From the NCBI GenBank assembly GCA_965267355.1, contig OZ253956.1, positions 1,922,001-1,986,000 of the forward strand: DNA of 64,000 nt, read 5' to 3'. The position numbers and the translations under genes were made by a program. Below the pieces are notes generated by a model. That model saw only the letters and a program-made list of their open reading frames with translations, did not search any database and was not told where the DNA came from. This document shows positions 37,989-46,255 of the stretch, in pieces. Source of the DNA: GCA-002793235 sp965267355 (GTDB lineage: Bacteria > Bacteroidota > Bacteroidia > Flavobacteriales_E > Vicingaceae). Every line of letters starts with the position of its first letter. Position 1 is the stretch's first letter.

Positions 37989-38633
37989 TTATAATTCCAT
38001 ACTATAACTAACTCCCCAAATGTGATTATGTTCTAGATTATCGGAGTTAAATCTGTTTTCATAGATGTAAAAAGATTTGATAGAGTGATTTTTATTAATA
38101 TCGTATTTAACACCAAAAGATATTCTGGTTCGGTTAATTATATGTTGATCATTAAATTGATAGTAAAATTCATAATAGGTGTAAGGTTCAAAATCTTTGT
38201 CTAAATCGTATTTAATGGTAAACTTTGTTCTGTTATAAGTAGGGTTATTTTCATTTTTGTTAGAAGGTTTTGTTTGTATTTTATTTCTTACTGACCATTT
38301 AATGTTTTGAAATTTGTTTTTATAACTAACGCCCAAATCAAATCTGTGCCTAATATCGTAAGATCTTTCTGAATAATCATTATCTCTGCTATATCTATAT
38401 GCAAAGCCTGCAGATAAACCATCAATTATTTCATAACCGACACCAACCTCAGTAAATATTTTATCAATATGAGAGAAATTCTCATCCATACGAAATTCTT
38501 CGCCAATAAAAAATTCAAATCGTTCAACTTTTTTACTTACTTCAAAAGCAGTCCAAAGTTTGGCATCACTTACTATTTGAGAATGAACTACAGCAGGTAT
38601 TATAAATAATATGACTAGAAATAATCTATTCAT
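37989..38633 (-). CDS. DUF2490-type outer-membrane beta-barrel protein
   Basis: About 214 residues from the ATG at 38633, which gives an ideal signal peptide ('MNRLFLVILFIIPAVVHSQ') and an 8-base overlap with the preceding gene; an earlier ATG run at 38660 would add a non-signal extension. The mature part is a series of amphipathic strands ('VGVGYEIIDGLSAGFAYRYS', 'RNKIQTKPSN', 'YTYYEFYYQFNDQH') ending in 'WGVSYSMEL', the pattern of DUF2490, a small outer-membrane barrel family. It is the last gene of a four-gene overlapping unit with a VTC-domain and a DUF4956 gene. Function unknown; a channel or anchor for the unit is inference. Confidence 0.78.
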   Translation of the reverse strand: MNRLFLVILFIIPAVVHSQIVSDAKLWTAFEVSKKVERFEFFIGEEFRMDENFSHIDKIFTEVGVGYEIIDGLSAGFAYRYSRDNDYSERSYDIRHRFDLGVSYKNKFQNIKWSVRNKIQTKPSNKNENNPTYNRTKFTIKYDLDKDFEPYTYYEFYYQFNDQHIINRTRISFGVKYDINKNHSIKSFYIYENRFNSDNLEHNHIWGVSYSMEL

Positions 38634-39303
38634 TTCTATTGCTGACAAAAGCATCATCATTTAAGCTCATACTTGGATCATCTTCATGGTAAAAAATCAT
38701 GATTCTAACCGTATCACGTAAAAAATCAACTTTTCCAATTTGAACTCTGTGAATGTTTAATCCAGTTCGTTCTTTTAGATCATCAATAAGTAATTCGTGA
38801 TTTTCAGGTTTTATGTTTTCAATTTTTTCATATAAGATATCTTTTCTTGATTCGTGTTTTAGTAAAAACACTTTCTCTAATAGGTAAGTAGCAATAACTA
38901 TCGAAATGTTTACCATTAATAGTTCAGCCATACTTACTTTTTTATCAGAAAGTGAGTTGACTATAGCTATTGCAATAACCATAAACAAGTAAGTCATTTC
39001 TTTAATAGGGAGTTGTTCTGTTCTATAGCGCAGTATTCCAAATATGGCAAATAGCCCGAATGCAAAGCCAAGCTTAAGTTTTACACCATTCAATAAAATA
39101 CATACAAAGAAAATCAGGATGTTAAATAAGAAATAGGTAAACAAATAATCCTTTCTTTTATGTATGGGGTAATATATTTTTCTAATTAGTATAAAAGCTA
39201 TGATTAAGTTTAATGAGAATCGAATAACCATCTCAAAAAAATCATCGTAATCAATTAACTTAGTACCAAGTATTGGTATTTTAAGCAGTAACTCTTCTAA
39301 CAT
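38626..39303 (-). CDS. DUF4956 integral membrane protein
   Basis: 225 residues with about four membrane helices in the first 140 residues ('FSLNLIIAFILIRKIYY', 'YFLFNILIFFVCILLNGV', 'FAFGLFAIFGIL', 'YLFMVIAIAIVNSL'), the characteristic 'GILRYRTEQLPIKEMTYLF' motif of DUF4956, and a C-terminal soluble ferredoxin-fold-like tail (about 160-225, 'LKERTGLNIHRVQIGKVDFL'). DUF4956 genes are repeatedly found next to VTC-domain genes in bacteria, as here, where they overlap by 23 bases. A transport or regulatory role for the VTC product is plausible but unproven. Confidence 0.85.
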   Translation of the reverse strand: MLEELLLKIPILGTKLIDYDDFFEMVIRFSLNLIIAFILIRKIYYPIHKRKDYLFTYFLFNILIFFVCILLNGVKLKLGFAFGLFAIFGILRYRTEQLPIKEMTYLFMVIAIAIVNSLSDKKVSMAELLMVNISIVIATYLLEKVFLLKHESRKDILYEKIENIKPENHELLIDDLKERTGLNIHRVQIGKVDFLRDTVRIMIFYHEDDPSMSLNDDAFVSNRNE

Positions 39304-40054
39304 TTTTTAGTTTTTTAATTTTTAGAATACGTTCTTTAAAATTGTTTGATTTTATGTTTTTGTTTAGCAAAGCAGTCCCTACACAGTACTTACTCATGCC
39401 ACTTTGTCTAATGTGATATTTTTTAATCGCTTTGATAAAATCTGATTCAACAGTTGCTTTTTCTTGTTTTACCTCTGCAATTACTAAATGAGGTATTTCT
39501 TTTTCTTCAGTACTATTAAAAAGATTAAATTTTAAATTAAAATCAATGGTTAATCTTTCATTATCTATTTTATGAACTAGTGTAAGTCTCGTAAAAGAAT
39601 TCCATAGTGTAGGAATTAATTCTTCAGGATTAATATTGGTATTTTCCTTAATAAAAACAATAGAATCTTTAGAGAGTTTAGTCTCAATTTCTTTTACAGG
39701 AATTCGTGATTTTATGGTTCGTTCTTTATTGTTTTTAAATTTAACTTCCAGAAAAGTAATGCCTGAATCCACATAATTTCTAAACCTAAATTTTGTGCGG
39801 TTTAATTTGCCATTGTGATGGTGAATATAGCTTTTAAAATCAGGAGTATCGTAATAAAGTGTTTTATAGCTGTTAGTTCGTTTATTATTAATCTCTAAAA
39901 TGGAATATTTATCTTTGATATCATCTAATAATACAGCAAGATAATCGAAGTTAAAAATGTACTTCGTATCTGTACGGTTCTGAAGTTTTACCCTATCCAT
40001 TTCTTCTAAAGAAATAGGGGTAAAGTTATTTAATGTTGTTGCTAGGTTAGTCAT
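39281..40054 (-). CDS. VTC-domain protein (putative polyphosphate polymerase)
   Basis: 257 residues of the VTC domain, a triphosphate-tunnel fold. In yeast Vtc4 it builds polyphosphate from ATP. Tunnel-lining basic and acidic strands are visible: 'NRTDTKYIF' near the N-terminus, 'TLYYDTPDFKSY', 'NRTKFRFRNY', 'FLEVKFKNNKERTIKSR', 'RLTIDFNLKF' and 'LVIAEVKQE'. No SPX domain or membrane helix is attached, so it would be cytoplasmic, perhaps recruited to the overlapping DUF4956 membrane protein. Polymerase activity in bacterial stand-alone VTC proteins is predicted rather than generally shown. It overlaps the upstream lipoprotein gene by 8 bases and the DUF4956 gene by 23. Confidence 0.87.
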   Translation of the reverse strand: MTNLATTLNNFTPISLEEMDRVKLQNRTDTKYIFNFDYLAVLLDDIKDKYSILEINNKRTNSYKTLYYDTPDFKSYIHHHNGKLNRTKFRFRNYVDSGITFLEVKFKNNKERTIKSRIPVKEIETKLSKDSIVFIKENTNINPEELIPTLWNSFTRLTLVHKIDNERLTIDFNLKFNLFNSTEEKEIPHLVIAEVKQEKATVESDFIKAIKKYHIRQSGMSKYCVGTALLNKNIKSNNFKERILKIKKLKNVRRVTA

Positions 40055-40811
40055 TTCTCTTTTCTATGGTAATTGTACCAATATCACCATCATCATTTTT
40101 TCCAATTTCTATTGAAGCCATAACAGGGATTAAAGGCTCTGGAAGTGATTCGTCTTTGCTGTAAACGTAAATTTTATAAGTTCCTTGTCTTAAATTTGAA
40201 AACTTAAAAGTCCCATCAAAACTAGTTTCAGTATTGTCATCATGTATTTCATCAGCATCTCCATAAATGATAAACACATCTTCGTCAGCCATAGGTCCAC
40301 TTTGCACAATTGACTCATCTCTACCTTGATTTTTTACATCAACCCCTAATTTAGAAGAGCCATTATCTGCATCAACTACATATCCTGAAGAATTACAAGT
40401 AACAGTAATAATATCTTGGTTTCGGGTTGCGCTAAAAGGACTGCCACTAATATTGTTAATAGCATTTGTAACAGATGTTGCTATAGAAATATTGCTACTA
40501 CTACCACTATTATAATCTACTTTTACACCAATACGATTGGTAATAAGTGGTGCTCCCTGAATATTAGCCAAATCATTGAACCAGATAAAATAGTTGTCAC
40601 TAGAGCCAGGTGTATTTAGTAACATAAAATCTTTACTGTCAATTTCATGACCAGGAACAGCAGTTATTTCGGTAACTTCAGTTCTTGCTGAAAAAACTTC
40701 AGTTCCTTCAACTTTTCCGGAAATGGAAGATCTTCCGCCTTCACCTTCTTCTTTAGAACAGGATATGAGCACAGAAGCTAATAAAGTAAGTGTAATAAAA
40801 TATGTTTTCAT
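40047..40811 (-). CDS. lipoprotein with beta-sandwich domains, first gene of VTC unit
   Basis: About 254 residues from the ATG at 40811, which gives the lipoprotein signal 'MKTYFITLTLLASVLISC' (Cys18) followed by 'SKEEGEGG'; an in-frame upstream start would bury it. The N-terminal half ('SSISGKVEGTEVFSA') is beta-rich. The C-terminal ~70 residues ('TSFDGTFKFSNLRQGTYKIY') look like a carboxypeptidase-regulatory/Cna-B-type domain. No enzyme motif is seen. It is divergent from cdd and heads the VTC-DUF4956-DUF2490 unit, with an 8-base overlap, so it may be the periplasmic or outer-membrane member of that system. Confidence 0.75.
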   Translation of the reverse strand: MKTYFITLTLLASVLISCSKEEGEGGRSSISGKVEGTEVFSARTEVTEITAVPGHEIDSKDFMLLNTPGSSDNYFIWFNDLANIQGAPLITNRIGVKVDYNSGSSSNISIATSVTNAINNISGSPFSATRNQDIITVTCNSSGYVVDADNGSSKLGVDVKNQGRDESIVQSGPMADEDVFIIYGDADEIHDDNTETSFDGTFKFSNLRQGTYKIYVYSKDESLPEPLIPVMASIEIGKNDDGDIGTITIEKRND

Positions 40812-40825
40812 ACATTTAAATTTAT

Positions 40826-40833
40826 TATGTTTG
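40826..40833 (+). promoter_or_regulatory. -7 promoter element upstream of cdd
   Basis: TATGTTTG is an exact TAnnTTTG match, 60 bases upstream of the cdd ATG in the 82-base divergent gap. No TTG is present at the -33 distance, so the match is modest evidence. Confidence 0.35.
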
Positions 40834-40893
40834 GTTGCTTGAATAGAAATAAGCATTAAAAGTAATATTAAATAATGATTAATAAATTCTTAA

Positions 40894-41376
40894 ATGATTA
40901 AAAAATCCTTTACTATTGAATTTACAGAGTATAGTTCGACTGATGAATTGAGCGAAGGTTTAAGGGGTTTAATTAAAAAATCTGAATCTTATTTGTCTAA
41001 TGCTTATGCTCCATATTCTAAATTTAGAGTAGCGGCTTTATGTGTGTTAGAAGATGGAACAGAAGTTATTGGGACAAATCAAGAGAATGCGGCTTATCCT
41101 TCTGGATTATGCGCTGAAAGAGTTGCGGTATTTGCTGCTAAGGCTCAATTTCCAGATAAAAAAATTGATAAAATTGTACTCACAACATCTGGAGAAAGTG
41201 AAAATCCCTTAACACCTTGCGGGGCATGTCGTCAAGTTCTGATAGAATATGAGCACCTACAAAATGAGGGTATAGAGGTAATTCTTAAATCTGGAGACTC
41301 TAAAATATGGGTGTTTAGTAGTATAAATGATTTATTACCTTATTCATTCGATTCATCTGTGCTTAAAAAACAGTAA
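40894..41376 (+). CDS. cdd: cytidine deaminase
   Basis: 160-residue zinc enzyme that deaminates cytidine and deoxycytidine to uridine and deoxyuridine in pyrimidine salvage. Zinc and catalytic residues are in 'PSGLCAERVA' (Cys73, Glu75) and 'PCGACRQVL' (Cys109, Cys112), the three-Cys pattern of the tetrameric class. The substrate motif 'YAPYSKFRVAALC' and 'NQENAAYPSG' are also present. It is divergent from the VTC unit and 56 bases before pdhA, which has its own promoter. Confidence 0.95.
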   Translation: MIKKSFTIEFTEYSSTDELSEGLRGLIKKSESYLSNAYAPYSKFRVAALCVLEDGTEVIGTNQENAAYPSGLCAERVAVFAAKAQFPDKKIDKIVLTTSGESENPLTPCGACRQVLIEYEHLQNEGIEVILKSGDSKIWVFSSINDLLPYSFDSSVLKKQ

Positions 41377-41378
41377 AC

Positions 41379-41412
41379 TTGTAAGATTTTAAGGTCAATT
41401 ATTTTAAATTTG
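41379..41412 (+). promoter_or_regulatory. promoter of pdhA-pdhC
   Basis: TTG at 41379-41381, then 23 bases, then TAAATTTG (41405-41412), an exact TAnnTTTG -7 box, 20 bases before the pdhA ATG. Both boxes fall within the known spacing range for Bacteroidota sigma-A promoters. Confidence 0.58.
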
Positions 41413-41432
41413 CGATTCTAATAACATAAAAC

Positions 41433-42428
41433 ATGGCAAAAAAATCTAAATTCTCTAAAGCTCAATACATGAAATGGTACGAATCCATGCTCATGATGAG
41501 GAAATTCGAAGAGAAATTAAGTCAGTTATATATTCAAAGAAAATTTGGAGGGTTCCTTCACTTATATATTGGTCAAGAAGCAGTTGTTGCTGGTGCAGTT
41601 TCAGCTACTAATGATGATGATAAAATGATAACTGCTTATCGTTGTCATGCTCATCCAATTGGAAGAGGTACTGATATTAAGTATATGATGGCTGAACTTT
41701 ATGGTAAAACTACAGGTTTATCAAAAGGTAAGGGTGGATCAATGCATATGTTTGATATTGATAAACATGTTTACGGTGGTCATGGTATTGTAGGTGGTCA
41801 AATTCCATTAGGTACAGGCTTGGCTTTTGCTGATATGTACAGAGGAGGAAAGCAAGTGACTTTATGTTCCATGGGTGATGGAGCGGTTAGACAAGGTGCT
41901 TTGCATGAGGCGTTTAACTTAGCTGCAACATGGAAAATACCGGTGATTTATATTATAGAGAATAACAAGTATGCTATGGGTACTTCTGTTGAGCGTACTT
42001 CTAATGTAACTGAATTATATAAACTAGGGTTAAGTTATGACATTCCTGGTGAGGCTGTTGATGGAATGGATGTGGAGGCTGTACATAATGCTATTGAGAA
42101 AGCGGCAAAACATTGTAGAGCAGGTAAAGGGCCTTACTTATTAGAAATGGAAACTTACCGTTTTAAAGGGCACTCAATGTCTGACCCTAGGAAGTATAGA
42201 ACTAAAGAAGAGGAAGCAGAATACCAAGATGATGATCCAATATTGAAAGTATTGAATGTTATAAAGAAGAATAAGTATGCTACTCAAAAGCAATTGGATG
42301 CAATAGATGCTAAAATCAAGAAAGAGATTGAGGACGCAATTCAGTTTGCTGAAGATTCTCCGTTTCCTGAGCCAGAAGCATTGTACGAAGAGATATACGC
42401 AGAACCGTATCCATTTATTAAAGATTAA
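41433..42428 (+). CDS. pdhA: pyruvate dehydrogenase E1 component, alpha subunit
   Basis: 331 residues of the thiamine-diphosphate-dependent E1 alpha subunit, which decarboxylates pyruvate and passes the acetyl group to lipoyl-E2. The TPP/Mg motif runs from 'MGDGAVRQGALHEAFNLA' (Gly148-Asp149-Gly150) to 'YIIENNKYAMGT'. 'RCHAHPIGRG', 'GGSMHMFD' and 'YRFKGHSMSDPRKYR' (phosphorylation-loop region) are standard. It is followed after 27 bases by the E2 gene, with no E1 beta gene between or nearby. Split pdhB elsewhere in the genome is a common Bacteroidota arrangement. Confidence 0.95.
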   Translation: MAKKSKFSKAQYMKWYESMLMMRKFEEKLSQLYIQRKFGGFLHLYIGQEAVVAGAVSATNDDDKMITAYRCHAHPIGRGTDIKYMMAELYGKTTGLSKGKGGSMHMFDIDKHVYGGHGIVGGQIPLGTGLAFADMYRGGKQVTLCSMGDGAVRQGALHEAFNLAATWKIPVIYIIENNKYAMGTSVERTSNVTELYKLGLSYDIPGEAVDGMDVEAVHNAIEKAAKHCRAGKGPYLLEMETYRFKGHSMSDPRKYRTKEEEAEYQDDDPILKVLNVIKKNKYATQKQLDAIDAKIKKEIEDAIQFAEDSPFPEPEALYEEIYAEPYPFIKD

Positions 42429-42439
42429 TAACTATAATC

Positions 42440-42445
42440 AAGGAG
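42440..42445 (+). promoter_or_regulatory. Shine-Dalgarno site before pdhC
   Basis: AAGGAG lies 10 bases upstream of the pdhC ATG. Most genes in this window lack any such site, so this one stands out and supports the chosen start. Confidence 0.5.
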
Positions 42446-42455
42446 ATTTAAGATT

Positions 42456-44078
42456 ATGGCTGAAATTATAAAAATGCCGAAGTTGAGTGACACCATGGAA
42501 GAAGGTGTTGTAGCAAAATGGCATAAAAAAGTAGGAGATAAAGTTCAATCAGGTGAATTGTTAGCTGAGATTGAAACAGATAAAGCGACAATGGAGTTTG
42601 AATCGTTCGAAGATGGAGTTTTACTTCACATTGGAGTAGAAGAGGGAAAAGGTGCTCCAGTTGAATCCGTTTTAGCTATAATAGGAGAAAAGGGAGAAGA
42701 CTTTTCAGCTCTTTTAAATGGTACTGATGCTCCAGTTGAGGAGAAAGAAGAAGTTCAAGTAGAAGCAGCATCCGCTCTAACAGCTGAAGCAATTGATACA
42801 TCAGGAATTAATGCCAATATAGTTAAGATGCCAAAGTTAAGTGATACTATGACTGATGGTGTTGTTGCAAAGTGGCATAAGAAAGTTGGTGATAAAGTTC
42901 AATCAGGCGAATTGTTAGCTGAGATTGAAACAGATAAGGCCACAATGGAATTCGAATCTTTTGAAGATGGAGTTTTATTACATATTGGTGTTGAGGAAGG
43001 AGGAAGTGCTCCAGTTGAATCAATTTTAGCAATAATAGGAGAAAAGGGAGCTGATATTGATACTTTAATTAAAGCTCATAATCAAGTAGGAGAACAAGAA
43101 ACTGAACAGTTGAAAAATGTAGAAAGTTCTAGACCAAAAGCCCCTGTAGCTAAGGTTGAAACTGCTTCTGCACCAGCACCTGCTCCAGTTGTTTCTACAC
43201 CTGTTACTACAACTTCTACTAACGGTAGAGTTAAAGCCTCACCATTGGCTAAGAAGTTAGCTCAAGAAAAAGGAGTTAACCTTTCTATGGTTAAAGGTTC
43301 AGGAGATGGTGGAAGAATCATTAAAAGAGATGTTGAGAATTTCCAAGGTGGAGGGGCATTTGCTCAACCAAACTTTGTTGGAGTTGAACAATTTACAGAA
43401 GAACCTGTTTCTCAAATGCGTAAAACCATTGCAAGAAGATTGGGTGAAAGTAAGTTCTCTGCACCTCATTTTTACCTAACGGTTTCTATTGATATGCTGA
43501 ACTGTATTGAAGCTCGTAAGCTAATCAATAGAGTTAATGATGTAAAGATTTCGTTTAACGATATTGTTATTAAAGCTGCTGCTGCTGCATTAAAACAACA
43601 TCCAAAAGTTAATTCTTCGTGGTTAGAAGATAGAATTAGATATAATGACCATGTGAATATTGGAGTTGCAGTTGCAGTTGATGAAGGTTTATTGGTACCA
43701 GTTGTAAGGTATGCTGATGGAAAAACACTTTCTCAGATTTCTGGTGAAGTGAAAACTTACGCAGAGAAAGCAAAAAACAAACAATTACAACCTCAAGATT
43801 GGGAAGGAAGTACTTTTACGATTTCCAACTTAGGAATGTTTGGAATAGAAGAGTTTACAGCTATTATTAATCCGCCTGATGCATGTATAATGGCTGTTGG
43901 TGGAATTAATGAAGTACCTGTTGTAAGAGATGGACAGATAGTACCAGGTGATATTATGAAGGTAACCTTAAGTTGCGATCATAGGGTAGTTGACGGTGCT
44001 TTAGGTGCTACATTCCTTAAAACATTTAAGCAATTAATGGAGAATCCAGTATTGCTATTAGGCTCTGCAAACATCTAA
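42456..44078 (+). CDS. pdhC: pyruvate dehydrogenase E2, dihydrolipoamide acetyltransferase with two lipoyl domains
   Basis: 540-residue core enzyme of the pyruvate dehydrogenase complex, moving acetyl from lipoyl to CoA. Two lipoyl domains (about 1-78 and 119-197) carry the lipoylated Lys43 and Lys161 in 'IETDKATMEFESF'. A Pro/Ala/Thr linker leads to the peripheral-subunit-binding domain ('VKASPLAKKLAQEKGVNL', from about 258) and the catalytic domain with 'DHRVVDG' (His509, Asp513). The two lipoyl domains are nearly identical in protein but differ at many synonymous sites, so the duplication is old and selected. A clear rho-independent terminator follows. Confidence 0.95.
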   Translation: MAEIIKMPKLSDTMEEGVVAKWHKKVGDKVQSGELLAEIETDKATMEFESFEDGVLLHIGVEEGKGAPVESVLAIIGEKGEDFSALLNGTDAPVEEKEEVQVEAASALTAEAIDTSGINANIVKMPKLSDTMTDGVVAKWHKKVGDKVQSGELLAEIETDKATMEFESFEDGVLLHIGVEEGGSAPVESILAIIGEKGADIDTLIKAHNQVGEQETEQLKNVESSRPKAPVAKVETASAPAPAPVVSTPVTTTSTNGRVKASPLAKKLAQEKGVNLSMVKGSGDGGRIIKRDVENFQGGGAFAQPNFVGVEQFTEEPVSQMRKTIARRLGESKFSAPHFYLTVSIDMLNCIEARKLINRVNDVKISFNDIVIKAAAAALKQHPKVNSSWLEDRIRYNDHVNIGVAVAVDEGLLVPVVRYADGKTLSQISGEVKTYAEKAKNKQLQPQDWEGSTFTISNLGMFGIEEFTAIINPPDACIMAVGGINEVPVVRDGQIVPGDIMKVTLSCDHRVVDGALGATFLKTFKQLMENPVLLLGSANI

Positions 44079-44098
44079 AAACATATGTTAGTAAATAC

Positions 44099-44135
44099 AA
44101 GCCCTCAGCATTTATGTTGGGGGCTTTTTATTTTT
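44099..44135 (+). terminator. rho-independent terminator after pdhC
   Basis: AAGCCCTCAGCA (44099-44110) pairs over 12 positions, two of them G-T, with TGTTGGGGGCTT (44115-44126) around a TTTA loop and is followed by a T-rich tract (44125-44135). It closes the pdhA-pdhC transcript about 20 bases before the recG start. Confidence 0.85.
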
Positions 44136-44146
44136 AAATTAGCCTT

Positions 44147-46255
44147 GTGTCTAGCCAGTTTTTAAATACCGAAATAGATTATCTGAAAGGAGTGGGTCCA
44201 AAGAGAGCAGAGTTGCTAAAAAAAGAGTTGGGTATTTACACTTTTGGTGATTTGCTCAATTATTACCCTTTTAGATATATTGATAAATCTAAAGTTTATC
44301 CTATTTCATCGATTAACTCAGATGCGGCTCATATTCAATTAAGAGGAAAAATAACCAATATACAAACCTTAGGACAGCACAGAGGTAAGCGGTTAGTGGC
44401 AACTTTAGTAGATAATACTGGAGAAATTGAATTGGTTTGGTTTAAAGGTATTAAATGGATAGCTCCAACTTTAAAGCCAAACACAGAGTATATCGTTTTC
44501 GGAAAACCAACTCGTTTTAATAACCGCTTTAATATATCTCATCCTGAGATAGAACCTGTTGAGCAATCTTTAGTTCAGAATAAGATTAATTTACAAGGGG
44601 TATATTTTACTTCAGAAAAACTATCTTCTAAAGGGCTAAACGCTAAGGGGATTTTTAAGATTCAGAAAACTTTAGTTAGTCAGCTTAATAACCATATTGT
44701 TGAAACATTACCTGATTATTTGTTAGACAAGCTAAAATTTATAGGTAGGGAGCAAGCAGTTATAAACGCGCATACTCCTGAGAATGAAAAATTATTACAG
44801 AAAGCCCTACTTCGATTAAAATTTGAAGAGCTTTTTTATTTACAGCTTACATTGTTGAGGCAGAAAGTATTAAAGACTAAAAAGTTGAAAGGATTAGTAT
44901 TCGGTGAGGTAGGTGAAGCTTTTAATACATTTTATAATAACAATTTACCATTTGATTTAACTGAAGCTCAGAAGCGAGTAATAAAAGAAATTCGAAAAGA
45001 TGTTGGCTCAGGTACACATATGAATCGTTTGTTACAGGGTGATGTGGGTAGTGGTAAGACTGTTGTTGCATTGCTAACGATGTTGATTGCTATTGATAAT
45101 GGATATCAAACTTGTTTAATGGCTCCAACAGAAATATTGGCAACCCAGCATTTTGATGGGTTAAAGGAATTATTGAATGATGTAGGTGTTTCTATAAGAC
45201 TGTTAACTGGATCAACTAAAACTGCTGAGCGAAAGGAAATACATGAAAGTTTAGAAGATGGTTCGTTAGATATATTAGTAGGTACTCATGCTCTAATAGA
45301 AGATAAAGTTCAGTTTAAGAACTTAGGTTATGTAGTGGTTGACGAGCAGCATCGATTTGGTGTGGCACAACGTTCTAAACTATGGAAGAAAGGAACACAA
45401 GGGGTTCCGCATATTTTGGTAATGACTGCTACACCAATTCCTAGGACATTGGCAATGACATTGTATGGTGATTTGGATATATCAGTAATAGATGAATTGC
45501 CTCCTGGAAGAAAACCAATATCTACTTCACATAGATTTGATTCGGCTAGATTAAAGGTTTTTGGATTCATTGAAAAAGAAATTCAAAAGGGAAGACAGAT
45601 TTATATTGTTTATCCATTAATCAAAGAATCTGAGAAAATGGATTACAAAGATTTGATGGATGGACATGAAAGTATAGTGAGACGCTTTCCAATGCCAGAA
45701 TACCAAGTGAGTATTGTTCATGGGCAAATGAAAGCTGCTGATAAAGATTATGAAATGCAACGATTTGTAAAAGGTGAAACACAAATTATGGTAGCCACTA
45801 CTGTAATTGAAGTGGGAGTTAATGTGCCCAATGCAAGTGTTATGGTAATTGAGAGTGCAGAACGATTTGGATTATCTCAATTACATCAGTTAAGAGGTAG
45901 AGTAGGTAGAGGTGCAGAACAATCGTATTGTATTTTAATGACCGGTAATAAATTGAGTTCTGATGGCAAACTAAGAATGGAAACCATGGTGAGGACGAAT
46001 GATGGTTTTGACATTGCTGAGGTAGATTTAAAACTCAGAGGACCAGGTGATATACAAGGAACTCAGCAGAGTGGATTAATGAATTTAAATATTGCTGATT
46101 TAACTAAAGATCAGCAAATACTAACAATGGCAAGAAATGAAGCTATTGAAGTGCTTAAAAATGATTCTGAATTACAAAAACCTGAAAACCAAAGATTGGT
46201 TCTGGGGTTAAAGGCTTTACAAAAAAATAAAGTGAATTGGAGTAGAATATCTTAG
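44147..46255 (+). CDS. recG: ATP-dependent DNA helicase RecG, GTG start
   Basis: 702 residues. RecG remodels stalled forks and Holliday junctions. The N-terminal wedge/OB domain ('GVGPKRAELLKKELG', 'IQLRGKITNIQTLG') precedes the helicase with Walker A 'GDVGSGKT' (Lys304), the DEAD-type box 'DEQH' (399-402), 'TATPIPRTLAMTLYGD' and the RecG-specific 'QLHQLRGRVGRG' motif VI. The frame has no ATG before the conserved wedge, so GTG at 44147 is the start. The eight bases before it, TTAGCCTT, recur exactly before the ATG at 58143. Its stop abuts the stop of the convergent gene. Confidence 0.96.
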   Translation: MSSQFLNTEIDYLKGVGPKRAELLKKELGIYTFGDLLNYYPFRYIDKSKVYPISSINSDAAHIQLRGKITNIQTLGQHRGKRLVATLVDNTGEIELVWFKGIKWIAPTLKPNTEYIVFGKPTRFNNRFNISHPEIEPVEQSLVQNKINLQGVYFTSEKLSSKGLNAKGIFKIQKTLVSQLNNHIVETLPDYLLDKLKFIGREQAVINAHTPENEKLLQKALLRLKFEELFYLQLTLLRQKVLKTKKLKGLVFGEVGEAFNTFYNNNLPFDLTEAQKRVIKEIRKDVGSGTHMNRLLQGDVGSGKTVVALLTMLIAIDNGYQTCLMAPTEILATQHFDGLKELLNDVGVSIRLLTGSTKTAERKEIHESLEDGSLDILVGTHALIEDKVQFKNLGYVVVDEQHRFGVAQRSKLWKKGTQGVPHILVMTATPIPRTLAMTLYGDLDISVIDELPPGRKPISTSHRFDSARLKVFGFIEKEIQKGRQIYIVYPLIKESEKMDYKDLMDGHESIVRRFPMPEYQVSIVHGQMKAADKDYEMQRFVKGETQIMVATTVIEVGVNVPNASVMVIESAERFGLSQLHQLRGRVGRGAEQSYCILMTGNKLSSDGKLRMETMVRTNDGFDIAEVDLKLRGPGDIQGTQQSGLMNLNIADLTKDQQILTMARNEAIEVLKNDSELQKPENQRLVLGLKALQKNKVNWSRIS

